From assembly GCA_036389795.1 (NCBI GenBank), contig DASVWD010000139.1, positions 36,883 to 100,882 of the forward strand: 64,000 bases of DNA. Reading direction: 5' to 3'. Positions 33,493-42,554 of the stretch are shown piece by piece. The notes below the pieces were generated by a model. It worked only from the letters and a program-made list of their open reading frames with translations. It searched no databases and was not told the DNA's origin. Origin of the DNA: Longimicrobium sp. Lineage in GTDB: Bacteria; Gemmatimonadota; Gemmatimonadetes; Longimicrobiales; Longimicrobiaceae. Made by a program: the position numbers and the translations under genes. The stretch's first letter is position 1; each line of letters opens with the position of its first letter.

Positions 33493-36400
33493 ATGTCGCA
33501 GTCCTCATTACGCCTCTCGCCGCGCGCAGCGCTGAAGCGCTGGCCGCTTCTGCTGCTGGGCGGCGCCACCGCCCTCGCGGTGATGACGATCGGCACCCGC
33601 CGCTGGTCCTCCCACGCCACGGTCCTGGATGAGCTCGCCGCCGCCCGGCCCTCCCGCGTTCTCTCGCCGCGCTTCTCCATCCCGGTCGAATACCACCCGT
33701 GCTTCGTCCTTCCGGCAGAGGCGGCGGACGAAACGGTGCCCCGCGAGTCGTGCGGAGCCGACGATGGCCGGCTGGCTCGCTTCGAGGCCCTGGACGATGC
33801 GGGTGAGAGCTCCGACCCGGACTCGCTTCAGGCGTCCGCGCTGGTGGCGATCATCGGCGACGACGACACGGAGCAAGCGGCCGACGCGGCGATCACCCGG
33901 CTGTCCAGGGCGCTGCGGCTCTCGCCCCGGCGGGTGCCGCTGCTGGTCGATCTGTCGGGCGCGCACCTCGTCCGCGCCCAGCGCACCCAGAACTCGCTCG
34001 ACCTGCTGAAAGGGTTGGACTACGCACTCGAAGCCGTCGAGGCCGAGCCCCAGAACCTCGAAGCGCGCTTCAACGCCGCGCTCGCGATGCAGACGCTGGG
34101 GCTGGATGAGCAGGCCGAGATCGCCTGGACAGACTATCTGAGCCTCGACTCGACGAGCAAGTGGGCTGACGAGGCGCGGAAGCGACGCAGCTTCCTTCGC
34201 CACCCTCCGATGGCCCAGGAGCCCCGGCCCGGAGCTCCCGAGGCGGAGGTGCGCGCGTTCGCCACCCAAAATCCGCAGGAGGCGAGACTGCTCGGGACGG
34301 ACAGCGTGCTCGGCCGGTGGGGACGTGCCCTAGAAGCGGGAGACACGGCGCGGGCCGCGAAACTGCTCCAACTGGCTGAAGATCTCGGAATCGCGCTGCG
34401 AGATCTCTCGCTCATGGACGAGGTGGGTGTCATCCGCGCCGCCCGGGACGATCCCGCGGCAATCCGCACCCTGGCCCAGGCGCACCGGATGTACACGGCG
34501 GGCCAAGCCATGTACTGGCGTTTGGAACAGGTCGCTGCCGGAGACTCGTTCGCTCGCGTGGTGAGTGTGCGACCGCCTTCGCCCGTGCTGGTGCGCTCGG
34601 CGGAAGTATTTCACGCCAGCGCGCTCGCATACGGCGACGACTTCTCGGGTGCGGACTCCAAGCTCCGAGCGCTGCTGCTTCGGATCGACTCCGTGCGGTA
34701 CCCGGCGCTGGCAGCGCGCGCCCTTTGGATCCGGGGTACGGTGCAGCTAAAAAACGGCCAACCCGCCCCGGCCCGCGCTTCGTACCGAGCCGCCGCGCGG
34801 CTGTTCGCGCGCGCGAGCGAAACGGAGTACGCCGGCGCGACATTGTCGATGGAAGGAGAGGCGGCCTACAACCAGCGCGACACGCTCGCGGCATACCGGT
34901 CGATTCACAGAGGGATCACGTCGCTTCGCGCTTACCGTGGGTCGCCCTGGCTAGCGAGTGCGCTCCTTGTACTGGCGAACTGTGCCAGCGTCGACGGGAT
35001 GCCCCGGGCCGCGGCGGTCATTCAGGATGAAAATTTCAGCGTCTCTATGAGAGTGAAGGAGGAGCTCCCAAACCGAGTGGAAGCGCTGCTCGGCCGTGCG
35101 CGTGTCCACGCGGCCGCAGGACGGCGAGAAGATGCCGGCCGAGACTTGGATCACGCCGAATCGTTCATGGAGAAGATTCGCGCTCGGGAACCCCGCGAGT
35201 TCCTCGGGCATACCGCGCGCTACTCGCGCGCGCTCATCGGCACCGACACTGGTTCAACAGTAGGCCTGGATTCCGCCGTCGCCTATTTCGATAGTATCAA
35301 CGCCCCGATCTGGCTATTGCCAGCGCTCCTCCGACGCGCGGACGTGCATCTGGCGCAGGGGAAAATCGGGGCTGCGAGCTCCGACCTCACATACGCCACC
35401 TCGCGCATCAGAGGGCTGTCTCAGAAACAGGCCGACGCAGCGTTGCGCGTTGCGATGCTGGAGCAGGCGCGCAGCCGGTTCGACCAGCTGGTGACGCTGC
35501 ACCTGCGCGCCGGCGACACGATCGCTGCGCTGCAGGCGGTGGAGCGAAGCCGCGTCTCGTTCACGCCCGGGTACGACACCTCCACCGTGGTACAGGGCCG
35601 CTTGGCGGCGCCGCCTGGGCAGGTCGCCGTGGAGTACGCGCTCATCGGCGACACGCTGCTCACGTGGACCGTCCGCGGGAACGACGTCCGCGTCGTGCGC
35701 CACACCCTGGACCGCGGCGACTTCCTTCGGAGAATCGAGCGAGTGGTCGCGGGGCTGGAGTCGCGCCGGGCGGAATCCGCCCTGCCGGACCTCGAACGCC
35801 TCTATGACTCGCTGATCCGCCCGGTCGAGCACCACCTCGGCCCGTCCGGGACGCCGCTGGTGATCCTGGCCGACGGCGAGGTGATCGGCGTGCCGTTCGA
35901 GGCGCTGCGGGATTCCAGCAGCCGCCGCTACCTCGTGGAGGACCACCCGCTTCGCTTCGCCGCCACCCTCGCTGAGGCAGCCCGCCCCGCGCCCGCGGCA
36001 GACCGCTCCGCCCACGCGCTGTTCATAGCCGATCCCGCGTTCGACGTAGAGCAGTACCCCACGCTCGACCCGTTGAAGGGCGCTCGGGCAGAGGTGGACT
36101 CGCTGAAAGCGCTGTATCCCTCGAACCAGGTGCTCGAAGGCGCCGCCGCCACCCGCCCAGCCGTGATCCAGGCAGCAACACGCGCGGGTATTATCCATTA
36201 CGCAGGGCATGCGTTGTTCGACGACACGCGCCCGGAGCGGTCGGCGCTGGTGCTGGCGGGCGCCGACACCACGGGCCGCCTCACCGCGGAAGCGGTGAAC
36301 GCGCTCCAGCTTCGCGGCGTGCGCCTGGTGGTGCTCGCCGCCTGCCGCACGGCGCGCGCGCGCGAGGGGCGCTCGGGCGGGCTGGCGGGGTTCTCGGGGG

Positions 36401-36621
36401 CGTTGCTGGCGGCGGGCGCGGGTGGGGTGGTGGGGAGGCTGTGGGATACCAACGACCGGCTCACGCAGCCGTTTATGCTGGCGTTCCACCGCGCCTACGC
36501 ACACCACCCGGACGACCCGGCCGCGGCGTTGCGCGAGGCCCAGCTGGAGATGCTCCGCTCAAGCGACCCCACGCGGAGCTCCCTCGCGACGTGGGCTGGA
36601 TTCCGCTACATCGGGAGCTGA
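33493..36621 (+). CDS. TPR-CHAT protein (membrane-anchored caspase-like peptidase)
   Basis: A 1042-residue protein, ATG at 33493 with only a weak SD. Residues 17-33 form one membrane helix (WPLLLLGGATALAVMTIG), so most of the protein is probably outside the cytoplasm. Residues about 120-720 are helical repeats of TPR type (LNARFNAALAMQTLGLDEQAEI-like units). The C-terminal 300 residues are a CHAT domain with catalytic His906 (IIHYAGHALFDD) and Cys951 (LVVLAACRTAR), ending in LREAQLEMLRSSDPT and WAGFRYIGS. CHAT domains are separase/caspase-clan proteases common in bacterial conflict systems. It converges on the anti-sigma gene, with a shared terminator between. Confidence 0.85.
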   Translation: MSQSSLRLSPRAALKRWPLLLLGGATALAVMTIGTRRWSSHATVLDELAAARPSRVLSPRFSIPVEYHPCFVLPAEAADETVPRESCGADDGRLARFEALDDAGESSDPDSLQASALVAIIGDDDTEQAADAAITRLSRALRLSPRRVPLLVDLSGAHLVRAQRTQNSLDLLKGLDYALEAVEAEPQNLEARFNAALAMQTLGLDEQAEIAWTDYLSLDSTSKWADEARKRRSFLRHPPMAQEPRPGAPEAEVRAFATQNPQEARLLGTDSVLGRWGRALEAGDTARAAKLLQLAEDLGIALRDLSLMDEVGVIRAARDDPAAIRTLAQAHRMYTAGQAMYWRLEQVAAGDSFARVVSVRPPSPVLVRSAEVFHASALAYGDDFSGADSKLRALLLRIDSVRYPALAARALWIRGTVQLKNGQPAPARASYRAAARLFARASETEYAGATLSMEGEAAYNQRDTLAAYRSIHRGITSLRAYRGSPWLASALLVLANCASVDGMPRAAAVIQDENFSVSMRVKEELPNRVEALLGRARVHAAAGRREDAGRDLDHAESFMEKIRAREPREFLGHTARYSRALIGTDTGSTVGLDSAVAYFDSINAPIWLLPALLRRADVHLAQGKIGAASSDLTYATSRIRGLSQKQADAALRVAMLEQARSRFDQLVTLHLRAGDTIAALQAVERSRVSFTPGYDTSTVVQGRLAAPPGQVAVEYALIGDTLLTWTVRGNDVRVVRHTLDRGDFLRRIERVVAGLESRRAESALPDLERLYDSLIRPVEHHLGPSGTPLVILADGEVIGVPFEALRDSSSRRYLVEDHPLRFAATLAEAARPAPAADRSAHALFIADPAFDVEQYPTLDPLKGARAEVDSLKALYPSNQVLEGAAATRPAVIQAATRAGIIHYAGHALFDDTRPERSALVLAGADTTGRLTAEAVNALQLRGVRLVVLAACRTARAREGRSGGLAGFSGALLAAGAGGVVGRLWDTNDRLTQPFMLAFHRAYAHHPDDPAAALREAQLEMLRSSDPTRSSLATWAGFRYIGS

Positions 36622-36634
36622 GCGTGAAAACGAC

Positions 36635-36667
36635 GCTCCCGGACACCACCGCGGCGTGTCCGGGAGC
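36635..36667. terminator. Bidirectional hairpin terminator
   Basis: Perfect 12-bp stem (GCTCCCGGACAC / GTGTCCGGGAGC) with a 9-nt loop, 13 bp after the TPR-CHAT stop and 24 bp from the convergent anti-sigma gene stop. Confidence 0.75.
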
Positions 36668-36691
36668 GCGCAGCAATCCGCGGCTTCGGAT

Positions 36692-37663
36692 TCACTCGCT
36701 CGCGAGCTCGTTGGCCAAGTTATAGAGTGCGGCACCGAGCGCGTCCCACTGCAGGGGCTCCTCCCTCAGGAGAGGCCGGACTTGCTGCACTGCCGCGCGG
36801 GCGGGCGGATCGGCCGCGGCGGCCTGATTGAGCATCTCCCGCGCCTCACCGCCGCGGAAGAAGGCCGTATCCTGGTACGCGGCGGCCAGCCTCGCTGCCT
36901 CGGTCCAGGCGCCCAGCCGCAACGCGTCCGGGTCCAGCCGCTTCGCGATCCGTTCCGTGGCCTCGCCGACCAGCGGCTGCAGCCGCTCCGGGCTTCCTCC
37001 GGCGCCGTCGATGATCTTGCGAAGCGCGCCGCCGCTGCGTCCTCCCCGTGGATCGAAGCGGCCGATTTGGGTTGCGAGCCGGTGCGTTGCCGCGGCATCG
37101 TGAGCCTCTACCGCCACCGAGAGGTCCAGCAACATCGCGCCCGCCTGCGCCGCCCGCGCGAACCGCTCTTCTGGTGTCAGGACGCCGCCGAGGTCGTCTC
37201 CGCGCGCGGGCGTCCACGGCGGATCGTCGGTCCACCCCGCGGGCAGCCCTTCGGCGCCGTGCTCCAGCCGCGCGGCGAGGCGCACCGGCTCATCGCCGAT
37301 CGATGAGCGCGGGCGCAGCACACGGCCGGTGACCAGCGCGATGCCCGCCAGCACCGCCGCGAGCGCCAGCCACCGGAGGACACGCGGCCCGGGCCGCGGG
37401 GGGCGGCGCGTGTCCAGGGGGATCACGCCCTCCGCCATGGCCGTGTCCGCGGCCTCCTGGCCCGCCGCGGGTGCGGACGCCTCCCCGGGCGCGATTGCGC
37501 CCGCCTCTTCCAGCTGGCGCAGGATCTGCGCGGTGCCGGCGAGCACCGCGCGGTCCTCGCGGCTCCTGGTCAGGTGGGCCAGCATCTCTTCCCGGCGGCG
37601 CGCGTCCATCCGGCCGTCCAGGAAAGCGGCCACCCGCTCGTCGTCGCTCTCGTGATCGCTCAC
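36692..37663 (-). CDS. Probable membrane anti-sigma factor
   Basis: A 323-residue protein starting with GTG at 37663, with AGGAGG 7 nt upstream. The N-terminus DERVAAFLDGRMDARRREEM followed by LAHLTRSREDRAVLAGTA has the layout of an anti-sigma domain but lacks the zinc-binding HxxxCxxC. Then come an Ala/Pro-rich linker, one membrane helix (WLALAAVLAGIALVTGRVL) and a 200-residue helical extracytoplasmic domain (LSVAVEAHDAAATHRLATQIGRF) of no known family. It is encoded 46 bp downstream of the sigma-factor gene on the same strand, the usual sigma/anti-sigma pairing. It likely transmits an envelope signal. Confidence 0.75.
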   Translation of the reverse strand: MSDHESDDERVAAFLDGRMDARRREEMLAHLTRSREDRAVLAGTAQILRQLEEAGAIAPGEASAPAAGQEAADTAMAEGVIPLDTRRPPRPGPRVLRWLALAAVLAGIALVTGRVLRPRSSIGDEPVRLAARLEHGAEGLPAGWTDDPPWTPARGDDLGGVLTPEERFARAAQAGAMLLDLSVAVEAHDAAATHRLATQIGRFDPRGGRSGGALRKIIDGAGGSPERLQPLVGEATERIAKRLDPDALRLGAWTEAARLAAAYQDTAFFRGGEAREMLNQAAAADPPARAAVQQVRPLLREEPLQWDALGAALYNLANELASE

Positions 37664-37709
37664 CGGCAGCCTCCTGCCAGGGGCCCTCGCAGCCCGCGAC
37701 TTCGCCCGC

Positions 37710-38495
37710 TCATGGTGCGTCGACCTCGTAGAGGAGGCCGCGCACGTCGTCTCCGCCCAGCCCCGCGCCTTCCAGGAGCGCGCGCAGGCGGGCGCGCAGG
37801 CGCTCGACGCGCCGGTACAGCGGCTTCTGCTCCAGGCGCAGGGCACGGGCCACGTCGGCCACGGTCTGACCCTCCGCGAAGTGCAGCTGCACGATCAGCT
37901 GCTCCTCCAGCTCCAGCTGCTCCATGGCCGTCCCGAGCACGCCCAGCATCTCCGCGCGCCGGCTGTCGGCCTCGGCCTCGAGCACCCGGTCGTCCGCGCG
38001 CGAGGCGCCCGGCGCGGCATCCAGCCCCGTGGCCGGCTCTCCCATTACGGGGCGCAGCGGCGGGCGCTCGGGGACCTGGTCGAGCAGGCGCGCGAGCTCG
38101 GCGTCGGAGAGCGTGGTGCGGCCCGCGGTGCGCAGCTTCTCCCCCGCCTGCTGCAGGGTGTAGCCGTCGCGGCGCACCAGCCTCTCCACGTCCACCGCCG
38201 GCGCGCCCAGCCGCTCCGCCGCCGCCGAGGGACGCCAGCGGCCCCGCTGCGCGCGGTCGAAGTTGACGAAGTGGCGCATGACCACGGAGGCCAGGTACGT
38301 CTTGAGCTCGGAATTGCCGAGGAAGCGGCGCACCACGGCGTAGTCGTCCTCCATCAGCTTCATTCGCACCCAGGCGGCGAAGTCTTCGGCGTCGTCACCC
38401 CAGACGCCGTGGTTGCTGCAGGCCATGGAGGCGACCTTGTCGATCCAGCCGAGGTGCTTCAGGAAGAGCGCCTCGGCGGCCTCGCGGTCAAGCAT
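37710..38495 (-). CDS. Sigma-70 family factor
   Basis: A 261-residue protein. Region 2 is at about residues 10-85 (FLKHLGWIDKVASMACSNHG, WGDDAEDFAAWVRMKLMED, LKTYLASVVMRHFVNFDR). Region 4 is at about 195-245 (LELEEQLIVQLHFAEGQTVA, then DVARALRLEQKPLYRRVERL). The linker of about 90 residues is longer than in ordinary ECF factors (RLVRRDGYTLQQAGEKLRTAG). It is followed by the anti-sigma gene and is divergent from the 38729-48460 cluster, which it may control. Confidence 0.8.
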   Translation of the reverse strand: MLDREAAEALFLKHLGWIDKVASMACSNHGVWGDDAEDFAAWVRMKLMEDDYAVVRRFLGNSELKTYLASVVMRHFVNFDRAQRGRWRPSAAAERLGAPAVDVERLVRRDGYTLQQAGEKLRTAGRTTLSDAELARLLDQVPERPPLRPVMGEPATGLDAAPGASRADDRVLEAEADSRRAEMLGVLGTAMEQLELEEQLIVQLHFAEGQTVADVARALRLEQKPLYRRVERLRARLRALLEGAGLGGDDVRGLLYEVDAP

Positions 38496-38728
38496 CTGCG
38501 GCCGCGCGGAGACGGTGCTCCTCGAGTGCGCCCGGGCGCGGGCCCGCGCGGCCGCCGGCCTCGCGCGGAGCGCTGGATCCCGCCCGGGGCCCGGCGGGAG
38601 AGTACCCCCGAGGACGGCGGAGGGGAATCACGGCAGGCCCGTCCGACGAATATGCCGCACCCGGAAGACGGCCGGGGCCCGCGGGCCGCGGAACGGAACG
38701 ACCACCCTCAGACGGGGCTGCAAAGACG

Positions 38729-39565
38729 ATGGCATTCACCCTTCGGATCACGTTCTCGGGACTCTGCCTCTTCGTCCCCGAGCCCGCCGGCGGCGGAACC
38801 ACCGGCCGGATGCACGTGCTGATGCCCGGCATGTTCGGCGACCACTGCGGGGCGGACCGGCACGTCGCCGCGCTGGCGTACGATACCGGGCACCTGGTGG
38901 AGGGGGGCGCGCCCACCGGCATCACCGCGATGGCCCCGCTCACCGGCCAGCAGTTCACGCCGGTGGCCGGCGAAGCGGCGAACCTGGCCATGTGCGACCA
39001 CATCGTGGACCTGCGCCCGGTCACCCGGCGCCCCGTGGACCCCGACCACCTGGGCGCCGACACGAAGAAGAGGCTGATGGCGCGAGCGACGCTGGGGGCG
39101 GGAGGGATCACCCGGGTGTCGCCGGGCGTGTGCTGGGAGTGGAACCCGGGCGAGCTTCGCCCCATCGCGAACCGGGTGGAATGGGAGATCCCCGACGTGG
39201 ACGGCGACTCGCTGACCCTGGTTTCCGAGCCCATCGGCGGCGGCGGTGAGCAGAAGGCGCTGGGCACGCTGTTCCCCATGAACGGCCGGGTAAACTTGGT
39301 CCTGCACCACGAGACCACGCAAGACCTGCCGCCGGACCCCCTGCCGTTGGCGCGGCAGCCGGTGCCCGAGCGCGGCTTCACCCCGCACCACTTCAGCGCC
39401 TACTACACCCTGTTCGACAGTCCCGCGGCCACCGTGCTGCCGCGGTACTGGGGGCCGCTGGACGACTGTCCCCCGCTCGCGAACCCGTGCCAGGCCCTTC
39501 CGCCCGACATGGGAGGCATGCCGTACATGTGCATGGTCGCCGGCGTGGGCGGGGGCGGCGGCTGA
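38729..39565 (+). CDS. Beta-rich protein of unknown function at the head of the caspase cluster
   Basis: A 278-residue protein beginning MAFTLRITFSGLCLFVPEP. It has a repeated pattern of short strands and conserved-looking turns (GRMHVLMPGMFGDHC, RHVAALAYDTGHL, MCDHIVDLRPVTRRP), several Cys/His residues, and an unusual Gly/Met/Pro-rich C-terminus (PPDMGGMPYMCMVAGVGGG). There is no signal peptide. I do not recognise a named family. It is the first gene of the co-directional caspase-MotAB-SPFH cluster, 68 bp ahead of the caspase gene. Confidence 0.75.
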   Translation: MAFTLRITFSGLCLFVPEPAGGGTTGRMHVLMPGMFGDHCGADRHVAALAYDTGHLVEGGAPTGITAMAPLTGQQFTPVAGEAANLAMCDHIVDLRPVTRRPVDPDHLGADTKKRLMARATLGAGGITRVSPGVCWEWNPGELRPIANRVEWEIPDVDGDSLTLVSEPIGGGGEQKALGTLFPMNGRVNLVLHHETTQDLPPDPLPLARQPVPERGFTPHHFSAYYTLFDSPAATVLPRYWGPLDDCPPLANPCQALPPDMGGMPYMCMVAGVGGGGG

Positions 39566-39632
39566 CCCGCGCATCGACGTCCGGCGCCGCCGCGTCCGCG
39601 GCGGCGCCCCTCCCCCACGCCGGAGACCGGCC

Positions 39633-40460
39633 ATGGCGCGCGGCACCTCGATCCACATCGGAGTGAACCACCCGGCCTCGACCAGCGAGTGCCGGTTGTC
39701 GCTGAGCGAGGCGAACGCCTGGAAGATGGCGGAGCTCGCGTACCAGGCGGGCTACGGCGCCATCCACGTGCTGCGCGGCGCCGACGCCACCCGGGACGCG
39801 GTCCGCGAGCTCCTCACCGCCGCCGCGGAAGCGCTGGAGCCCCGGCAGACCCTCTTCGTCTCCTTCTCGGGCCACGGCTCGCACGTGCCCGACGCGGACG
39901 GCGACGAGTGGGATGGGCGGGACGAGACGTGGTGCCTGCACGACGCCGACCTCGTCGACGACGAGCTGGCCGAGATCTGGAGGCGGGCGGCGGCCGGGAC
40001 GCGCGTGCTGGTGGTATCCGAGAGCTGCTTCGGCGGCGGGATGCGGCGCTACGGCGACGACGTGCTGGCCGGGTATCCCGACCTGTCGCCCGCCTTCGAC
40101 CCGCCGGTCTACCGCTCCGCCGAACGCGTGGCGCGGGGAGTGAGGCCGTTCGTGCAGCCCGGGTCGTCGTGCATCCTGCGCGTGCCCAGTCACGACGACG
40201 GCATCCGGGCCAGCGTGCTGATGATGGCGGGCGCGGCCGAAAGCCGGAAGGCGCAGGAGGGGCTCTACATGCGCCACCTGCTGGAGCTCTGGGAGGGCGG
40301 GGCGTTCCGCGACAGCTTCTTCGCGCTGCACCGGCGGCTGTGCGAACGCGTGCGGCACGACAACCCGGGGCAGGAGCCGCAGATCGCGATGCTGGGGACG
40401 CCCGACCCCCACTTCCCGCTGGAGGTGGCGTTTCACCTGAACCTGGCGATGCGCGGGTAG
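39633..40460 (+). CDS. Caspase-family (metacaspase-like, C14) protease
   Basis: A 275-residue single-domain protease. The catalytic dyad is His81 in FVSFSGHGSHVPDADGDE and Cys132 in RVLVVSESCFGGG. The cysteine motif is ESCFGG instead of the common DSCHSG. The acidic stretch DADGDEWDGRDETW just after His81 matches the calcium/arginine-pocket region of metacaspases, so Arg/Lys specificity is likely. There is no pro-domain, signal or linker domain, so activation must come from partners. It is the second gene of the cluster; the small CHAT gene follows. Confidence 0.9.
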   Translation: MARGTSIHIGVNHPASTSECRLSLSEANAWKMAELAYQAGYGAIHVLRGADATRDAVRELLTAAAEALEPRQTLFVSFSGHGSHVPDADGDEWDGRDETWCLHDADLVDDELAEIWRRAAAGTRVLVVSESCFGGGMRRYGDDVLAGYPDLSPAFDPPVYRSAERVARGVRPFVQPGSSCILRVPSHDDGIRASVLMMAGAAESRKAQEGLYMRHLLELWEGGAFRDSFFALHRRLCERVRHDNPGQEPQIAMLGTPDPHFPLEVAFHLNLAMRG

Positions 40461-40552
40461 GGGCGGGTCCGGACGGAGCCCCGCGCTCCAGCACCCGACG
40501 GACGAACCGTCTCCCCTCAGCGCCGTTCAAGCCATTTCGAGAGAAGAGACGC

Positions 40553-41347
40553 ATGGAAAACGCGATCAAGGTGCTGTTCCTGGCGTCGGACCCGTTCCGC
40601 GACCGGGCGCCGCTGCGGCTCGACGAGGAGGTGCGGGCCATCGACCACGCGCTCCGCAAGGGCCGCGCGCACGAGGGGGTGAAGCTCATCCCCCACTTCG
40701 CCACGCGCACGCGCGACCTGCAGGACGCGCTGCTGCGGCACGACCCGCAGATCGTGCACTTCGCCGGGCACGGAGGCGATGGCGGCGTCCTCTACCTGGG
40801 CGACGAGCACGGGCGGCCGCGCCAGGTGACGAAGGAGGCCCTGGGCAAGCTGTTCGGCATCCTGCAGGAGTGGATCAAGGTCGTGGTGCTGAACGGGTGC
40901 GACACCGTCCCCACGGTCGAGGTGCTGGGCGAGGTGGTGGACTACGCCATCGGGATGAACCGGGCCCTCACCGATCCGCCCGCCATCGTCTTCGCCCGGG
41001 CCTTCTACGGCGCGCTGGCGATGGGGCGCACCGTGAAGGAGTCCTTCGACCTCGGCGTGATCCAGTTGGAGATCGAGGGACACGCCGAGACCACCCCCGT
41101 GCTGCGCGTCCGCCCCGGCGTGGACCCGACCGTGCCGCTCGTCCCCCGCCCGGCCGAGGAATCCCCTGCTTCCCCTGCCGGGGCCGCGAAGCCGGCCGAC
41201 GCCAGCATGGTGGACGTCTTCGAAAGGTTCCGCGGAGACCACACGGTCTTCGAGGTCCTTCCCGGCTCCGGGAACGAGAAGCAGGAGAACCGCTTCGGCG
41301 ACGCCTCCGGAAACCACTGGACCTTCCGGACCGGCCGAGCTCGATGA
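40553..41347 (+). CDS. Small CHAT-domain protein with C-terminal adaptor-like tail
   Basis: A 264-residue protein from ATG 40553. The CHAT core has His73 (IVHFAGHGGDGGVLYLG) and Cys116 (KVVVLNGCDTVP). It starts IKVLFLASDPFRDRAPLRLD, shared with the CHAT-Sel1 protein at 48522-50171 (VKILFFSADPNSAPPHG), so the two are paralogues. After a Pro/Ala-rich linker, the C-terminal 50 residues (VDVFERFRGDHTVFEVL, QENRFGDASGNHW) look like a short protein-interaction module, not catalytic. It is likely activated together with the caspase; both are cytosolic. Confidence 0.85.
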   Translation: MENAIKVLFLASDPFRDRAPLRLDEEVRAIDHALRKGRAHEGVKLIPHFATRTRDLQDALLRHDPQIVHFAGHGGDGGVLYLGDEHGRPRQVTKEALGKLFGILQEWIKVVVLNGCDTVPTVEVLGEVVDYAIGMNRALTDPPAIVFARAFYGALAMGRTVKESFDLGVIQLEIEGHAETTPVLRVRPGVDPTVPLVPRPAEESPASPAGAAKPADASMVDVFERFRGDHTVFEVLPGSGNEKQENRFGDASGNHWTFRTGRAR

Positions 41348-41381
41348 CCCCCTCCATCCGCATCCCGCGCCGCATCCCGCC

Positions 41382-42539
41382 ATGACGCCCGGCCACGGCC
41401 TCCTCGGCCTGCTCTGGCAGCAGAACACCGGCATCGGCCGGCTGATCCTGCTGCTGCTGCTCGCCCTCGGCGCCACCGCGGCGGCCGCGGCGATCCAGCA
41501 CCTGCGCCGCTACCGCGGCGCCGAGATGCGCGCGCTCGACGGCGTGCGGTCCAGGCTGCGCGGCATCCGCGCCCGCGAGGAAGGCGAGCAGCCGGAGGGA
41601 AGCCGCCCCGCCGTGCCGCCGCCGGTGGACCTGGCCGAGCTGCGCGAGAACGTGCCTCCCGGCACCCTGATCGGCGACCGCCTCGCCGCCCTCGCGCGGA
41701 TGAAGCAGGCGCGCGTGAAGGTGAACGTCGAGGCGCTGCAGCAGATCACCCTGCTGCGCGAGAACGCCAGCCCGGGACTCGCGTTCCCCGGCTACGCGGC
41801 GGACCTGGCGGTGATGCTGGGGATGCTGGGCACCTTCGTGGGGCTGTGCCTGATGCTGCTGCAGATGCAGGGGGTGCTCCCCAGCGCCTCGGGCGTGCCG
41901 GCGGCGGGCGGGTTCGCCGAGGCGGCCGAGAGCCTGGGCGGGATCATCGCCAGCAAGAAGACGGCGTTCGTCACCACCCTGGTGGGGCTCTCGTGCGCCA
42001 TCGCCGTCTCGTTCCTGAACTTCCTCCTCGCCCGCGCGCAGTCGGCGTGCTACGACGCGCTGGAGCGCTTCACCACCGAGGAGCTCCTCCCCGCCACCCT
42101 GGCCGCGGTGGAGGACGAGACGGCGATGGAGAAGCTGTCGCTGCAGCTGAGCGACACCTTCGCCAGCCTGGGCAGCCTGTCGGAGCACCAGGCGGGGAAC
42201 CTCGAGCGGCTGCAGGAGATGCAGGACGCCTTCGCTGCGATCGTCGGCAGCATCCGCGCGATCACGCAGCAGTCGGCCCGCGGCCCCGCGGAGGAGGCGG
42301 CGGGCGCGCTCACCGGCCTGGTGAAGCAGCTGGCCGACGCCAACGACGCGCTGGTGAAGGTGGCCGAGTCGGTGGCGACGCGCGCCGTGCAGCAGCGGCA
42401 CGAGGCCGCCGCGCTCGCGCGCCGCGACGCCACCGTGGGCGCGTGGGTCGACGACGGGCTCTCCATCGTGCGGCGCAACCCGCTCTCCGCGCTCGTGGGC
42501 GCGGGGGCGCTGGCGGCCCTGTTCGTCCTCCTCTTCTGA
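41382..42539 (+). CDS. MotA/TolQ/ExbB-like (ZorA-like) membrane protein
   Basis: A 385-residue protein. One N-terminal helix (LILLLLLALGATAAAAAI), then a soluble helical segment, then two helices in MotA/ExbB style (YAADLAVMLGMLGTFVGLCLMLL and AFVTTLVGLSCAIAVSFLNFLL) with the conserved GMLGTFVGL and TLVGLSCA signatures. A coiled-coil tail (LSLQLSDTFASLGSLSEHQ onwards) and a last hydrophobic segment follow. With the MotB-like gene 15 bp downstream it should form a proton- or sodium-driven stator, as in Zorya ZorA-ZorB. The tail is shorter than in ZorA. Confidence 0.85.
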   Translation: MTPGHGLLGLLWQQNTGIGRLILLLLLALGATAAAAAIQHLRRYRGAEMRALDGVRSRLRGIRAREEGEQPEGSRPAVPPPVDLAELRENVPPGTLIGDRLAALARMKQARVKVNVEALQQITLLRENASPGLAFPGYAADLAVMLGMLGTFVGLCLMLLQMQGVLPSASGVPAAGGFAEAAESLGGIIASKKTAFVTTLVGLSCAIAVSFLNFLLARAQSACYDALERFTTEELLPATLAAVEDETAMEKLSLQLSDTFASLGSLSEHQAGNLERLQEMQDAFAAIVGSIRAITQQSARGPAEEAAGALTGLVKQLADANDALVKVAESVATRAVQQRHEAAALARRDATVGAWVDDGLSIVRRNPLSALVGAGALAALFVLLF

Positions 42540-42554
42540 CCCGGAGCGCCGGCG

